Shown here: positions 1 through 21,350 of the stretch, piece by piece
Position numbering within the stretch: position 1 is the stretch's first letter
Layout: each line of letters opens with the position of its first letter
Assembly: GCA_016946835.1 (NCBI GenBank)
Contig: JACVTC010000007.1
Location: 580,001 to 644,000 of the forward strand
Length of the DNA stretch: 64,000 bases
Source: Neocallimastix lanati (nom. inval.)
Lineage: Eukaryota > Neocallimastigomycota > Neocallimastigomycetes > Neocallimastigales > Neocallimastigaceae
Direction: 5' to 3'
The notes under the pieces: generated by a model
Databases searched by the model: none
The model's input: the letters and a program-made list of their open reading frames with translations, nothing else
Told to the model about the DNA's origin: nothing
Program-made: the position numbers and the translations under genes

Positions 1-718
1 CTATAGGTATTATTTCCAGAAAGTAAATCCTCTTCAGCTAACGTCCAAAGTTTATACATTTCATAAGCAATTTCTTTCCAGAGAGTTAAAGATTGTAAAA
101 CATAATTATATTGTTTTTCATGATTATGAGTAAGTCTTGAAGTATTTCTACCCATTTGAATAGCTAATGAAAATCCTGGTTCAATCTTATCTGGTGAAAA
201 ATATTTCTTTAAATATTCTATTTTTTTTTTTTTTTTTTTTTTTTTAATATTTAATGATGAATTTTAGTTTTTAATTTTATATTGTATAATAATAAAAAAA
301 TTATCATTTATTTATATATATAAATATATTATTATTATTATTATTATAGCAAATATTATATATTAATATGTTTATATATATGTTAATAATTACCAATCAT
401 TTTAGTACAAGGATCTCTATTAGCTCTTAAATAAGCGTGATTATCACCAATTGAATATAAACAACGTTTAATTTCATCAGAAGTAAGATCTTTATCTTCA
501 TATTTTCTAGCTAGATATTCTATAGCATTTTCTTTAATTTTGATTTCTTTTTGAATTTGTTTACGAGATTTATTTGTTGGAAGAATTTCTTGAGTAGCAA
601 CAGCAATGATATCATCTTGTAATAGTTTTAAACCATTCTCTTTGGTTTCTAAGAAATTATAAACTGTTTTTAATGGTATACAACAATTAAAGCCTAACAT
701 TTCCTTAATCTTAAATAA

Positions 719-783
<65 letters not shown>

Positions 784-1056
784 TATTATTATTATTATTA
801 TCATTATTTATACTATAATTAAAAATTTTTTTTAATCATTTAAAATTATTTATATAAATGATAAAAAAAAATTACCTCTTCAATTTGACTATCCTATTAT
901 TTTATTATAAAATAATATTAAATATTAATTTAAAAATTTAAAAATAATAATGATAATAATAAAATTAGTATAATTAAAAATATTATAATAGATTTATTAT
1001 TACATATAATTTTTTATAGAAAGAGAAAATAATTATAATGATAATGATAATAATAA

Positions 1057-1087
<31 letters not shown>

Positions 1088-1964
1088 ATAAAAATAATAA
1101 ATAATAAATAAAATTTACTTGTAATAAATAAATCAATTTTCCGTAGTCTGGCATTTTTTCTGGAGTTGTAATTTTGTAACGACGACCAATTTCAAAAATT
1201 TTTTGGAAAAATTGTTCATTATCTTCAAATGATTTATTTTCAAATAAACGTTGACCTTCACGATAATCAGCAGAAAGAACTAAACCACTAAGAATTGAAC
1301 AAAATTCCTTAATTTGATTAACAATTCCTTTTTTTTAATTTTTAATTTATAATAAAAATTATTTTTTTTATTTTTTTTAAAAACAAAACAAAAACAAAAA
1401 CAAAAACAAAAAAAAAAAAAAAAAAAATAAAAAAAAAAAATAAAAAAAAAAAATAAAATATATATATATATATTTAATAAATTAGTAATATTAGTAATGA
1501 TTTTTAATATATTAGTTTAATATTCATTGAATATAATATATGAATTACTTTTTGCTCTACTGCTATAAACAATAATATCGATTTTATCTGTTATATAAAT
1601 GAAATTTTTATTATTAGAATTATTATTAGAATTTAATTAATTAAAAGATAATAATATAATTTTATAATGAAATTAAATTATTATAAATATATATATATAT
1701 ATACCAGTATATTCAGAAACATTCAATGTAGCTTCTAATAAACGTAAGTATTTACGTTCCTCATATGTTAAACGAAGTGGAATATATTTGGCTCTTTCAA
1801 CATACCATTGACCAACTTTTTGAACATCAGAACTTGAAAAGATTGGTTTTGTTAAATCAAAATCTAGTTCATCAATCTATATATATTATTTAGTTATAAT
1901 TAATAATAATAATAATAATAACATTATTAATAATATTAATATTAATTACAATAAAATTAATAAA

Positions 1965-2016
<52 letters not shown>

Positions 2017-2795
2017 TAAAGAATTTATAATAATATATTATATATAATATATTATATCATTATTATATTTACATTAACATCAGGTTCACTTTTAATTAAA
2101 TTAATATCATTATTATTTATTGGAGCATTAGATTGTATCTTTTCAGTAGCTTCAAGTTTTTTAAAAGTATGCTTTTTTCTTAATTTTCCCTTTCTATGTT
2201 GATCTTTATTATTTATTATTGATATTATAATTCATTAATATAAAAAAATATATATATTCTTGAATAAAAAATTTATAATTATAAAAAAAAAAAATAAAAA
2301 TAAAATAAAAAATAAAAAATAAAGCATATTTTATAGTACTTTGATAGCAAACCTAATTATATAAAAAAAAAATTTTTTTTATATGAATAAAATAAAAATA
2401 TATATTTGTTATTAAAAATTTGGTATTTATATATTTTATAGTATCAATTATTTTATACTAAATTTAGTTATTACGTACTTCACAATAATTATCTAAACAT
2501 TGTTCACAATATAAAGTTGCAGGTTGATCTTCACATTCAACACTTTTAATAAAATAAAAAAATATAATTTTAATATATTTAAATGAATATTAATTATTAA
2601 TAAATTTTCAATATACTTCAAACTTATAATTATATATATTTACCAGTAATAATCTTCTATCATTTTTGTTGTTACATCATCGAGAGCATTATCCTCATTA
2701 TTATTAAGTTTAGTTTCTAAATTTTCATCTATGACCTCTTTATAATCTTTAGTCAAGATGTCATTAATTAATTTATTTTTATCTTGAGAATCCAT
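1..2795 (-). CDS. UPF0652 (DUF2009) family protein with B-box zinc finger, 3' end outside window
   Basis: Exons read by eye, all GT-AG and phase-consistent: 2644-2795, 2479-2542, 2340-2352, 2073-2203, 1705-1876, 1549-1587, 1119-1327, 876-893, 394-709 and <1-217. About 443 residues are visible. The start is the ATG at 2795. Residues 51-88 form a B-box-like zinc finger: Cys51, 54, 63, 66, 71, 74 and His79, 88. The rest matches the DUF2009 domain, ending with the hallmark segment G-R-N-T-S-R-L-T-H-N-H then Y-V-L-Q-S-L-T-L-W (about 40-140). UPF0652 proteins with this B-box plus DUF2009 layout occur in fission yeast and other eukaryotes; their function is not established. The 13-nt exon carries Cys74 and the 18-nt exon encodes D-S-Q-I-E-E. 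The family call is firm; the microexon boundaries are inference supported by frame and by a complete zinc-ligand set. Confidence 0.85.
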
Positions 2796-5700
2796 TTTTC
2801 CTTTCTATTTTTTTTTTTTTTTTTTTTTTTTTTCATTTAAAATAATTATATCGAAATATTAATTGATATCTCTATTTTAATAAAAATTAAAAAGAAAAAA
2901 ATGATAATAATTTTCTTTCTAAAATTTAATAATTATATATATTTCAAAATATATAATATTCATTTATAAAACTTTTAAAATTGTCGAATTGTTAGAAATT
3001 ACCCTAAATTATTCTCAGTAAAAAAAAAACAATGCTTTCTTTTTCTTTTTGTACTTTATATTGGCGAAAATAAAAAAAAAAAATGTATTTCAAAGAATTT
3101 TAATGCTTTTTATTTATATATATAGCTCTATCTGTATAATTTTCATTAAGAGATATTATATATACATTAGTATTTATTATAAAATAAAATTTAAAAAAAT
3201 AAAATAAAAAATAAAATAAAATAAAATAAAATAAAATAAAATAAAGTAAATTTCTACTCTTTGAAAATTCATTTTATTATTCCATTTATAATATAGAAAA
3301 ACTTTATATATAAATTAAAACTCTAAAATTTTCATTTTTCATTTTTTTTTTTTTTAAAAAAAAAAAAAGTTATATTTAGTAATGTTTCAATAAATATTTT
3401 TATTGAAAACAGTTTTTTTCATGTATTTTATAATAAAAATATTCTTAATTTTATAAAATTATTTTATTAAATTTACTAATATTATTATTAAGTATTTTTA
3501 AAATATATATCAATAAAGATATTTAATTTTTAAAAAACTTTATTTGAATATTTAAATTTTATATTAAAATTACTAACATGTTTAATTAAATATAATTACA
3601 ATTGAATAATATCATTAAATAATAATATTTTTAGTTCCTTTTTTTTTTTACTAAAATTTTAAATTAATAAAATGTTTTATTTCCCCTAATTAATAGATTA
3701 AAAGGAACAAAAAAAAAAAAAAAAAAAAAAATTAATACATACATTAAAAATAAATATAATTTTCTTATATATAAAATCATAAAATGTTAATAATATTAAT
3801 AATAAAAAAATTAATAATAAAGATTTAATATAAGAATTGAATATTAATAAGAATTAAAAATTTAAAAAAAAAAAAAAAAAAGTGTTTTTTTTTTTTTTTC
3901 TTTTAATTTTTATTAATTTAATATTACAAATTCAAATAATAAATATTATTATATAACTTTCAAATTATTAATAAAATTAAATTTTGCTAATTTTAAAATA
4001 TAAATTGAAGTTATCTTTTATAGAACTAAAAGACAAAAAAAAAAAAAAAAAAAAAAATTAATTAAATAATTGTTTATTTAGAAAAAAAAAATTTTTTTTT
4101 TATTATTTTTAATTCGTTAATCAAAAAAAAAAAAAATAAAATAAATAAATTTTTTTTCTTTATATTAATTAATAAATTAATTAATTCTATAAAAATATAT
4201 TTATAAATATAATTGTATTTATATAAATAATACAAATCGAATAAATTTATGGCCATATATTAAATAAATGAATGAATGGTAAAATAATAAAGTAGTAATA
4301 AATAAATAAGTAAATAAATACATATATAAATAAATAAATAATAACAAACAAATTTTTTTTTTTTTTTTTCAAATGAAACAAAATTTAATTATTAAATTAA
4401 ATATAATCAAAATATAATCATAATAAAATAATGAATATATATTATAAAATATTTTATATAAATTAATTATTCTTTCTTGTTAATATTATTAATTAATAAG
4501 AATTAAAATACTTTTTAAAAATATATATTATATATTTATTAAAATATGGGTTATAGTTTAAATAATTTTATTATATTATCACATTTTGACAAATATAAAT
4601 TTTCAAAGATTTAGAGGCGGGATCATTTTATTATAATCTATTTGTATATATATTTAGTAAAGAGTGTTAACGAGAAATTTTAACCAGAAATTCATTGAAT
4701 TATTTAAAATAAATAAAATAATTAATTTGCAATATTAATGAATAAAGAATAAAAAATTATATATTATCTTTTATATTTAGTTAAATTAAAACTTTTTTTT
4801 TATTTCTTTAAACTCTAATCAATTTATATTAAAAATTTCTCTTTTTTTTTAAATAATTCATGTTAAAAAAAAAAAAAATTAAACTTTCTTAATGCTATCA
4901 AACAGATGAAGTTATATGGTGAATGACAGTCCTATTGAATATATATATTAAATAATTAGAAGTATTAAACTTTTTATTTTAAACAGTCTTTCCTTTTTGT
5001 TCCTTTATTATGGATATACATCACATATTGTAATAACAAAAACTATTTTACATTTTTAGTAAAATGATTAAAAATAGTTTATGTTATTACAATATATAAA
5101 TACATAATATCAAATATATATATATATATCAAATATCAAAACCAGAAGATTGCTTAATATTAATTGTTAAATTTTAGTTAGACATTTATAATTTCCTTAA
5201 ATCAGATAAAAATTAGTATTGTTAAATAGTTTATATATAATAAATAAATAAATGGATAAATAGACAAAAAATAAATATAATATATATAATAAATAAATAA
5301 ATAAATGGATAAACATATAAATAAATAAAATATATAATAAATAAATAAATTAATAGATGGATAAATAGAACAAATAAATAAATAAAATTAATAATGATAG
5401 AAAATTAGAAAATAGATAAATATATAAATAAATATATATAAAAAAAAAAAGAACTTTTTTTTTTATTAATAATAAAAATTTGTCAACATTGTTATATATA
5501 AAATTTAATATATCTTTTTTTTTAATTTTATTATAAATAAATGAATAATAAATATTAGAAATTAAAGTTTTAATGAATGACATGACATAATAAGTACTAT
5601 ATAAGGTAATATAAATAGTTTATTTATTTATTTTTTTATTTATTATAATAGATTTATTTACAATTTTAATTTTAATTTTTATAATTAAATATAGATATAA

Positions 5701-5896
5701 CACGTGTCTAATCATTATTATATGTACTTTCATATATTTTATGTTTGGGTATAAATATTTTTATGGGTATTTTTATGATATAAATTTTTATTATATTATA
5801 TATATAAAATTATAAAATAAAATAATATATATATATAATTTTTTATTTTATTTTTTTTTTTTATTTTTTTTTTTTTATTGTTAATATTATTTTTTA
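2796..5896. other. Intergenic AT-rich spacer
   Basis: The spacer lies between two minus-strand genes. It consists of A/T homopolymers, (AAAT)n and (AATA)n tracts. No coding segment was recognised; short open frames near 4074-4256 and 5350-5583 are only I/K/F/Y/L-rich translations of A/T. The one structured item is the hairpin at 5025-5095. Confidence 0.7.
5025..5095. repeat. Inverted repeat (hairpin), about 25-bp arms
   Basis: Left arm 5025-5049 (begins ATATTGTAATAACA) pairs with right arm about 5070-5095 with about one mismatch, across a loop of roughly 20 bases. It could fold as a small-RNA-type hairpin or be a short palindromic mobile-element remnant. There is no flanking evidence for either. 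Confidence 0.6.
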
Positions 5897-13487
<7,591 letters not shown>

Positions 13488-14089
13488 CTTTTTATTTTAT
13501 TTTATCTTATTTAGTTTTATTTCGTACTTCTTTTTTTTTTTTTATTTTTTATTTTTATTTAATAAATAAATTAGTAAAACTATAAATAGTGTTTCAAAAA
13601 AAAAAATAAAAAAATATTTAAAATAATTTTATATTTTATTAATATGTATTTAAATAAAAAAGGTTTTTCATATATGTATGTGAAAGGGGAAAAAAAGAAT
13701 ATGAAAACAAAAAATGAATCAGAAAAAAAAAAATCAAAATAATAATAGCAATAATAATAACAGTGATAACTAAAAAAAAAAAATGAAGAATAAAATTAAT
13801 TTTATCAATAAAATATAATTAATTAAAAAAGTTTATAAAGGTAACTCTAAATTTTATTAATAAATCAATAAAAAAAAAATTAAAAATGAAAAAGAAAAAA
13901 TAAATAAATTTGAATTAATGAATTAATTTAGAAAAAAAAGTGGGTAAACTATTTAAGAAATTTTTTTTCTATGGTTTGTCTTATTTTTTTTTTTTTTTTT
14001 TTTTTTTTGATTTTATTTAAATAAAAAAAAGATGATTAATGAATAAAAAAAAATATAAAAAAACTTTATTAAATAGTAATTGCGCAGTA

Positions 14090-14124
<35 letters not shown>

Positions 14125-14223
14125 TATTATTATTATTATTATTATTTTAATAAAATAAAATATTTTTATATATATATAATTTAAATAAAATTTTAATCAT
14201 TAAAATTTTTTAATTTTTAATTT

Positions 14224-14256
<33 letters not shown>

Positions 14257-14912
14257 TAAATATATATAAACAATTTTTTTTTAAAAAAAATTAATCTATT
14301 AATTATTATTAAAAAATATTAAAATAAAATAAAATAAAATATAGTATAAAATTAACGCTCCGACCATCTTTTTTTTTTTTTTTTTTTTTTTTTATTTCAT
14401 TAAAAAATATTTACCGGAAAAAAAAATTTATGATAATTTATTATTCTTATTCTTGTTACTATTATTATTATTATTATTATTATTATTTTCATTATTTTTA
14501 TTCCATTATTTTCATTATAATTATTATTATTGTTACTGATAAAAATCAGTTACTATTCACTTACTTATATATAAGCATATGATTAAATAATAATACAATG
14601 TTTATTGTTAAAATGATAAAAAAAAAACATTTTTTTTTAATTAATAAGATTTATTTATTAAAGTTTATTATTTTGTTTACTTTTAAAGATTAAATTAAAT
14701 GATTAATATATTATGGAACTTTATTATTTTTAAAACTTTAAATTTATTTATTTATGATTTATTATTTTATTGATATTACCTTAATATATTTTATTTTTAA
14801 GTTTATTATTTTTATTTTTATTCTTATTTTATTATACTTTTAACATAATTTTTTATTATTTAAATATATATTATAGAGAGAGTAATATGGCTTCAATTCC
14901 AATACTAATCCT

Positions 14913-14951
<39 letters not shown>

Positions 14952-15017
14952 AAAAAAAGAAAAAATAAATTTTTTTAAAAAAAAATAATAAAAAATAATA
15001 ATAAATTAAAAAAAATC
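13488..15017. promoter_or_regulatory. Shared upstream region of divergent OFD1 and CATIP-like genes
   Basis: About 1.5 kb between the start codons of two ciliary genes pointing away from each other. It must hold both promoters. It contains poly-A/T runs and ATT tracts (14095-14150, 14455-14535). No specific motif, such as an RFX-type X-box, was recognised by eye, so the regulatory label rests only on position. Confidence 0.45.
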
Positions 15018-15292
15018 ATGTTAAGTAATGAAGGTTTAAATTTAAATCCCAAAAGAGAGTCCTATAATTCTAATACTAGCAATAGTAACATTAATGGTAG
15101 TAATAAACATTATAGTATTTCAAAATTTCAAAAAGGTGAAAATTTATCGAAAAATGATATTGTTGAAAGAGTTAAAAACCAATTAAAGAATTCAATCGAG
15201 CATCATTCTGACTATATATCCAAATATTTATATAAAAGTATTATAGGTAAATTATATTTTTATTATATTTAGATTTTTTTAAAAAAAATCTA

Positions 15293-15324
<32 letters not shown>

Positions 15325-16216
15325 TACTTTTTTTATTTAATTAAATTTATTATGACCGAAAAAAAAAAATAAAATAAAATAATAATAATAATAATAATTA
15401 ATTCATGTATATTTTTTAATTTAATTTGTTTATTTTAAATTAAAAGGAATCAAAGAAGATAGTAATATTTATAACGAATTGAAATATTTAACAAATAAAG
15501 AAGAAGAAAAAATCCCAATATGGAAAATTAATCTTTTATTAAATGATAAAACTAAAGCTTTACTTGAATCATTAGGTTAATGATCTACATAATTTCAAAA
15601 AAAAAAAAAAAAAAAAAAAAAAATTCCCTAGTATATATTATTTTTATTTGAAATTAGTTTTATATCTATAAATAAATATATTTGTCAGTGTTAATATTCA
15701 TTTAATTTATGGATACATATATATATATATTAATTTTATTATTATTAAATAATTATAAATATAAAATTTTAGATTCATTTAGTCTTATAACAGGCATATA
15801 TTCCGAGGAAGAATTAAAACTAGAAGGACAAGATAATTATGGTTATTATTCCATACTTATTAGAGAAGCAAACTATGACGGTCTAATCTGTTACTATGTT
15901 TGTACCGATATAAAAGTCTATGAAAAAGAAACCTCAGCACTTATAATGGATAAAGTAATGATAGCCTATGTTTCTCCATCCTTAGATACATTAAATCAAA
16001 TAACAAGAGAATATATTGGAATATGCGAAGATCAAGATAATATCAATCATTATATATTAACAAAATATAGAATAATTAATTATAAAACGGAAAAGCAAAG
16101 AATCCTCTTTTCGATATATGATGAAAATTATTATCAAGAAAATACTAAAATAATTTTAGCACCACATATCTTAACAGAAGGTATATAATATATTATATTA
16201 ATAAATATTAAAAAAA

Positions 16217-16269
<53 letters not shown>

Positions 16270-18821
16270 GGTATATATATATTTGTATTTAATTAATATA
16301 ATATAATTTAAATAAATTTTGAATTAAATTTTTTTAAAAAAAATTTATATATTTTAAAAATTTTTAATCATTAGCCGGGGAAGAAATTTTAAGTAAAATT
16401 TTTGGATTAATATTAGATGAAGATTGTGATGATGATAGATTACTTGATTCCATTGAGTTTATTTCCTTAATTAAAGATGAATTAAAATTAATAAAATTTA
16501 ATATTAAGAAGGAAGATAAATTATATATTAATGGAATAGAACGAAGAATTATGAATGAAATATCAGAGGAAAAAAAATTTCAAAGATATCTTAATAATTT
16601 ATTGAAAAAATCGGAAGTTTCAGAATTAAAAAGGCAATTAGAAGAATTGAAACTTGAAAATTCATGGTTTGATGTACCTAAAGATTATGATTATCTTGAT
16701 ATACCTAAAAAAATTATGGAATTGAAAATTTTAATAGATCAAAAGGAAGAAGAGTATAAAATTAATAATAAAAGAAAAGAAGAGGAGGAAAAGGAAGAAA
16801 TGACTAATCAAAAAAACGAAAAAGAATTAAATAGTGATGATACAATAATGCTTAAAGATGTATTCTCTATTAAAAAATCATATAAGACTATCGATAGAAA
16901 TAAATATTTTATTAATTTAAATAATCATGATAAAGAAAAACCAAAAATTTCAACACCATCATTAAATGATAACACTAATAATGATAATGATAATGATAAA
17001 TATGAACATTCCTATTCAATTAGTAGTAAAGCAAGTAGTAAAAGTAATATAAGTAATTGTAATACTATGGAATTTTTAGAATCTATTGAAAATACAAATA
17101 ATAATTCTAATGAATCCGATTTGAATAATTATGAAATTGTTTCTAAATCCTCACTTCAAATGATGAAAAGTAATATACCTGATATGAATAAGCAAGATTC
17201 CATATTAAAATCATATAAATCAATAAAAATGAACAATGATAATAATAATGATAGTATTAATAATATAGATAATAATAGTGAAAACCACGAAGATAATGCT
17301 ACTACTACAACAACTAGTAATAACAATAGAAATGATGATGATGATAATAATAATAATAATAATTCTACAGAATTACCAACAAAAGCATCAAGTTATTCCG
17401 AAAAAAATTTAAATGAAATTGAAAAAATTAAGAATTCATTATCGAAAGTTTTCACAAAAAGTTCATCTTCCACTGAGATGGAAAAAATCAATGGTGAAAA
17501 TAATGATAGTGTACCGATCACAGAAGACACTTCGAAATCGATAAGTGCCACCCCTACTAAAAAATCTTCAAAATCAAATAGTTCCACTCAAGTAGATGAA
17601 GATTCTGAATTATCTACAATGACTGAGAGTATTGAAAACAATAAATCTATTCCAAGTCATAGCAATAATAACAGTACGAGTGATCTTGATCTAGATAATA
17701 GTGATAATAATGATAATGATAATAATAGTGATTATAATGATGATGATAATAGTGATGAAGATGAAATTAATAAAGATATAACTGTTAATTCTGATATTAT
17801 CACCAACAAGAATAATAGTAAAAGTAATTCCATAGATTCAATACTTGAGAATGATAACAGTCTTGAAAACATCAAAGCACCTATAAGTATTAGAAGTATT
17901 ACAGATGAAGAGTTGGATGATGAAATTAAAACGATGAAAGATATATCAGATGAGGAACATGAGAAAGAAATTAAAATAATGGAAGAAGAAAAAGGGAAAA
18001 ATTCAGGAGTTATCAGTACTTCAGATAAATCGATGAGTTCCTGTTATCAATCGATTCATCAAAATGATAGTTCCAAGAAAGGAATAGAAGAACTGAAAAA
18101 TAAGGATTATTTAATAGTAGAAGATATAGAAAATATATTAGAAAAGGAATACTCCCAAGATCCCCATATTATAGAATTGAAAAATAAATATGGAATAGAA
18201 GTTCCACAAGCTATCTTCTATCCCTATGTTGAATATGATTATATTCATCAAAAGGGATATTTACAAATTTATTATTCAAAGTTCCATATTACATTTAACA
18301 ACGAAGACTTAAAAAAATCACAAGGTTTATAAACTTTTAATAATATAAATTTTGAAAATAGCATATGCTTCTTAATTAATTATTTATTTATATAAAATAA
18401 AAAATAATTATAATAAAATAAATTACAAAAAATTATGAAAATTATTAAAAAAAAAAAAAATTATAAAAAATATAATTATAGGTAAAAAAAAGATATATGA
18501 TAGTTCAAATCTACTTGAAACTCCTGATGCCAAATCTGAATTTTTAACAGTAAAGGTAAAAATAATAACAATAATAATAATAATTAAAATAATAATATTA
18601 TTATTATTAAGTAAATCAAAGTAAATTTTATTTAAATATATTTCGAATTATTTTATACACATTATTTTAACCTAAATCTATAGGACAAAGTCAAAAATCA
18701 ATATGCTAAATTTTTAAAAAATAATACAAATTTAAAAATAGTAATATCCGATTATCTTCAATTACTTTTATCCAAAAAACCAAGCGATGTCTATGATTTT
18801 ACTCAAAGATATTTTAAATGA
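15018..18821 (+). CDS. CATIP-like ciliogenesis-associated protein
   Basis: Six phase-consistent exons give about 975 residues: 15018-15246, 15447-15575, 15773-16180, 16375-18324, 18482-18555 and 18684-18821. The residues around the exon 2/3 junction (L-E-S-L-D-S-F-S-L then Y-S-E-E-E-L) resemble the start of the conserved N-terminal domain of CATIP, the TTC17-interacting actin/ciliogenesis protein of animals. The last 46 residues contain K-F-L-K-N-N then I-S-D-Y-L-Q-L-L-L-S-K-K-P-S-D-V and resemble CATIP's C-terminal RIIa-like segment. Between them sits about 500 residues of Asn/Ser/Asp/Glu-rich filler, so the protein is more than twice the usual length (human about 387). The donors after exons 2 and 4 are GTTAAT and GTTTAT rather than GTAA. 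It lies head-to-head with OFD1. It could be another RIIa-bearing axonemal protein; the family assignment comes from remembered similarity. Confidence 0.6.
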
Positions 18822-19746
18822 ATAGGACTTCGTTTCATTATTTAATTTAATAAATTTAATAACAATAATAATATAATAAAATTAATATTTTAATACAAAT
18901 TTAAATAAAAAATATTTATATTTATATAAATATACTTAAATATAAATTATAAATTATTATTGTATGATATTTTTAACATAATTAAATCCTTGAAAAATAA
19001 TTCAAATGCAATTCAAAATATAAAATAATAATAAATATATATATATATTTATTTTATAATATATATTTACATTAATAATATGTGAATTTGTACATTTCAG
19101 TAATACTTGAAGTGTTAATAATCACATGAATTTATATTAAAATTCATATATTAAAAGATGAAAATTTTTATATAATCTTATTATATTAAACTACAAGTCA
19201 AATTTTTTAAACTATATGAATTTTTACTTATCTAATTTATTAATTATTAGTTATTTAGTTATTTATAGCATTATTATATTACATTAATGCATTTACTTTA
19301 TAATTAAAAGTCATGCCCATTATTATCTTTTCTTTTCAAATAGTTTTATATAAAAAAAAGAAGAAAATGCTTTTTAAAAGCTCCTTATTTTAAAAAATAT
19401 AAAATATTGGCGTCAACACAATTGGATAAAGTGGCACAGTTGACAAGGATAATCTTTAAAAAAAAAAAAAAAAAAAAAAATTCCCCTTATTTTTTAATAA
19501 TATAATTATCCTTTGAAATAAATGAAAATTTAACATATAAATATATTATAACAAAATATAATAAATATCAAAGATATGCGATATAAAATATACAATATAA
19601 AATAAAAAATATATAAATAATTTTTCATATGTCATTAAACAATGATCTATATATAATTAGAATAGAACAAAATAAAATATTGTTTTATTCTTTCATTTAT
19701 TTATAAATATATGTTAACATAAAATTTATCTGAAATTATTATTTAT

Positions 19747-19793
<47 letters not shown>

Positions 19794-20049
19794 TATTAAT
19801 ATATATATAAGATTTTTTTTTAATATTATATATATATATATATATAATAAAATTATCAAGTATGTTCATATGTTTTGTATAATCTTTTTTTTCATTTTAT
19901 TTTGTTTTTGTTTGTGTTTTTATGTTCTTGTTTTATAGTTATATATATATATATAATATTTATGCAATATACAAAAAAAGATTGTCATATAATTATATAA
20001 AAAATATATATATGTGGAATAACTTTAAAATAATTTTTATGTGGAATAC

Positions 20050-20311
20050 TCTATGAAAAGTAATAAATAAATTATTTAGATATAAAGATCATAGAAAATA
20101 AAGAGACTGAAGCTATCTGACAATCTCTATACATAAATAATAGAGCAGCAATGCTGAACACTCAATAAGGCCGTCCAGTAAGGATAATATCGGCCTATGA
20201 GAAAATATACCGAAGTGTTGTGACTACCTTAATATTCCCATGTTATAAAGGGACTAAAGAGCGGTACACATCAGAAGTAAAAATAAAAAAAAAAAAAAAA
20301 AAAAAAAAAAA
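20050..20311 (+). other. Higher-complexity island ending in poly-A, possible retro-insert
   Basis: About 230 bp with markedly higher GC than the flanks contain an inverted GGCCG/CGGCC pair near 20169 and 20190. The island ends in a poly-A run from about 20281. That layout resembles the 3' end of a retrotransposed RNA (SINE or LINE tail). No protein, tRNA promoter box or known RNA was recognised. Confidence 0.35.
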
Positions 20312-20357
20312 GTATATATATAAATATATACATAAATAATTATTTATTTGTTTATAT

Positions 20358-20411
20358 ACATATATATATATTTATTTATTTATTTATTTATTTATATGTT
20401 TGTTTATTTGT

Positions 20412-20450
<39 letters not shown>

Positions 20451-20479
20451 TTTGTTTGTTTGTTTATTTATTTGTTTGT

Positions 20480-20518
<39 letters not shown>

Positions 20519-20522
20519 TTAT
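20358..20522. repeat. (TTTA/TTTG)n tetranucleotide repeat
   Basis: Tandem ATTT units with TTTG variants. A similar pure tract is at about 20863-20910. Confidence 0.9.
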
Positions 20523-20855
20523 TTGTTATTTCTTTATTTTTTCTTCTTGAATATTTAAATATATATATAAAGTATTTATATAAAAAAAAATTAGAACATT
20601 TAAATATAAAGATATTAGGAATAATTAATATATATAAAAAGATAAAAGATAATATTTAAAAACTATTGGAATAATAAATATTTTATATTTCATTTATTTC
20701 AATCCATATATCAAATCAATTACAATTTATTGATAATTTTATCAATATATATAATTTATTTGTTAATTATTATATGTAAAGATAACAATTATTTTATGTA
20801 ATGTAAAAAGAGATAATTATTATAAATTGATAATAAATATTAACTTTATTCTATA

Positions 20856-20909
<54 letters not shown>

Positions 20910-20987
20910 TATTAATTATTAGTTAACCATTCGGTCAACTATTTATATTAAAATTATTTTTTATTCATATATTTACTTTTTTACTTA

Positions 20988-21120
20988 TTATTTATTATTT
21001 ATTATTTATTATTTTATTATTTATTATTTATTATTTATTATTTATTTTTAATTATTAATTATTTATTATTTATTATTTATTATTTATTATTTATTATTTA
21101 TTATTTATTATTTAATTATT
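20988..21120. repeat. (TTATTTA)n seven-base tandem repeat
   Basis: Repeated TTATTTA units with one TTTTA variant and a short interruption near 21045-21060. Confidence 0.85.
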
Positions 21121-21227
21121 ATTTATAGATTTATAAAATATGTTAAATATAAAGTAATATAAACGAAATATATTAAAATATACTATTAAATTTAAATAAA
21201 TATAAAAAAAGGAAAAATTTTAAATAA

Positions 21228-21350
21228 AAAAAATAAAAAAATAAAAAAAATAAAAAAATAAAAAAAATAAAAAAATAAAAAAAATAAAAAAATAAAAAAA
21301 ATAAAAAAATAAAAAAAATAAAAAAATAAAAAAAATAAAAAAAAAAAAAA
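21228..21350. repeat. A-rich tandem repeat of alternating A6T/A7T units
   Basis: Regular alternation of AAAAAAT and AAAAAAAT units about 15 bp long, ending in poly-A. Confidence 0.85.

Noticed and set aside
383-700. Stand-alone 105-residue minus-strand protein
   Set aside because: It is exon 9 of the UPF0652 gene read into its intron; the flanking exons complete the DUF2009 domain.
4905-4945. Possible C/D-box snoRNA (GATGAAG near a short complex stretch)
   Set aside because: Box C does not match well and no box D CTGA or terminal stem is present.
19405-19460. Possible tRNA or tRNA-derived repeat (an A-box-like TGGCACAGTTG)
   Set aside because: No B box, no cloverleaf and no acceptor stem; only a 6-bp inverted GTCAAC/GTTGAC pair followed by poly-A.
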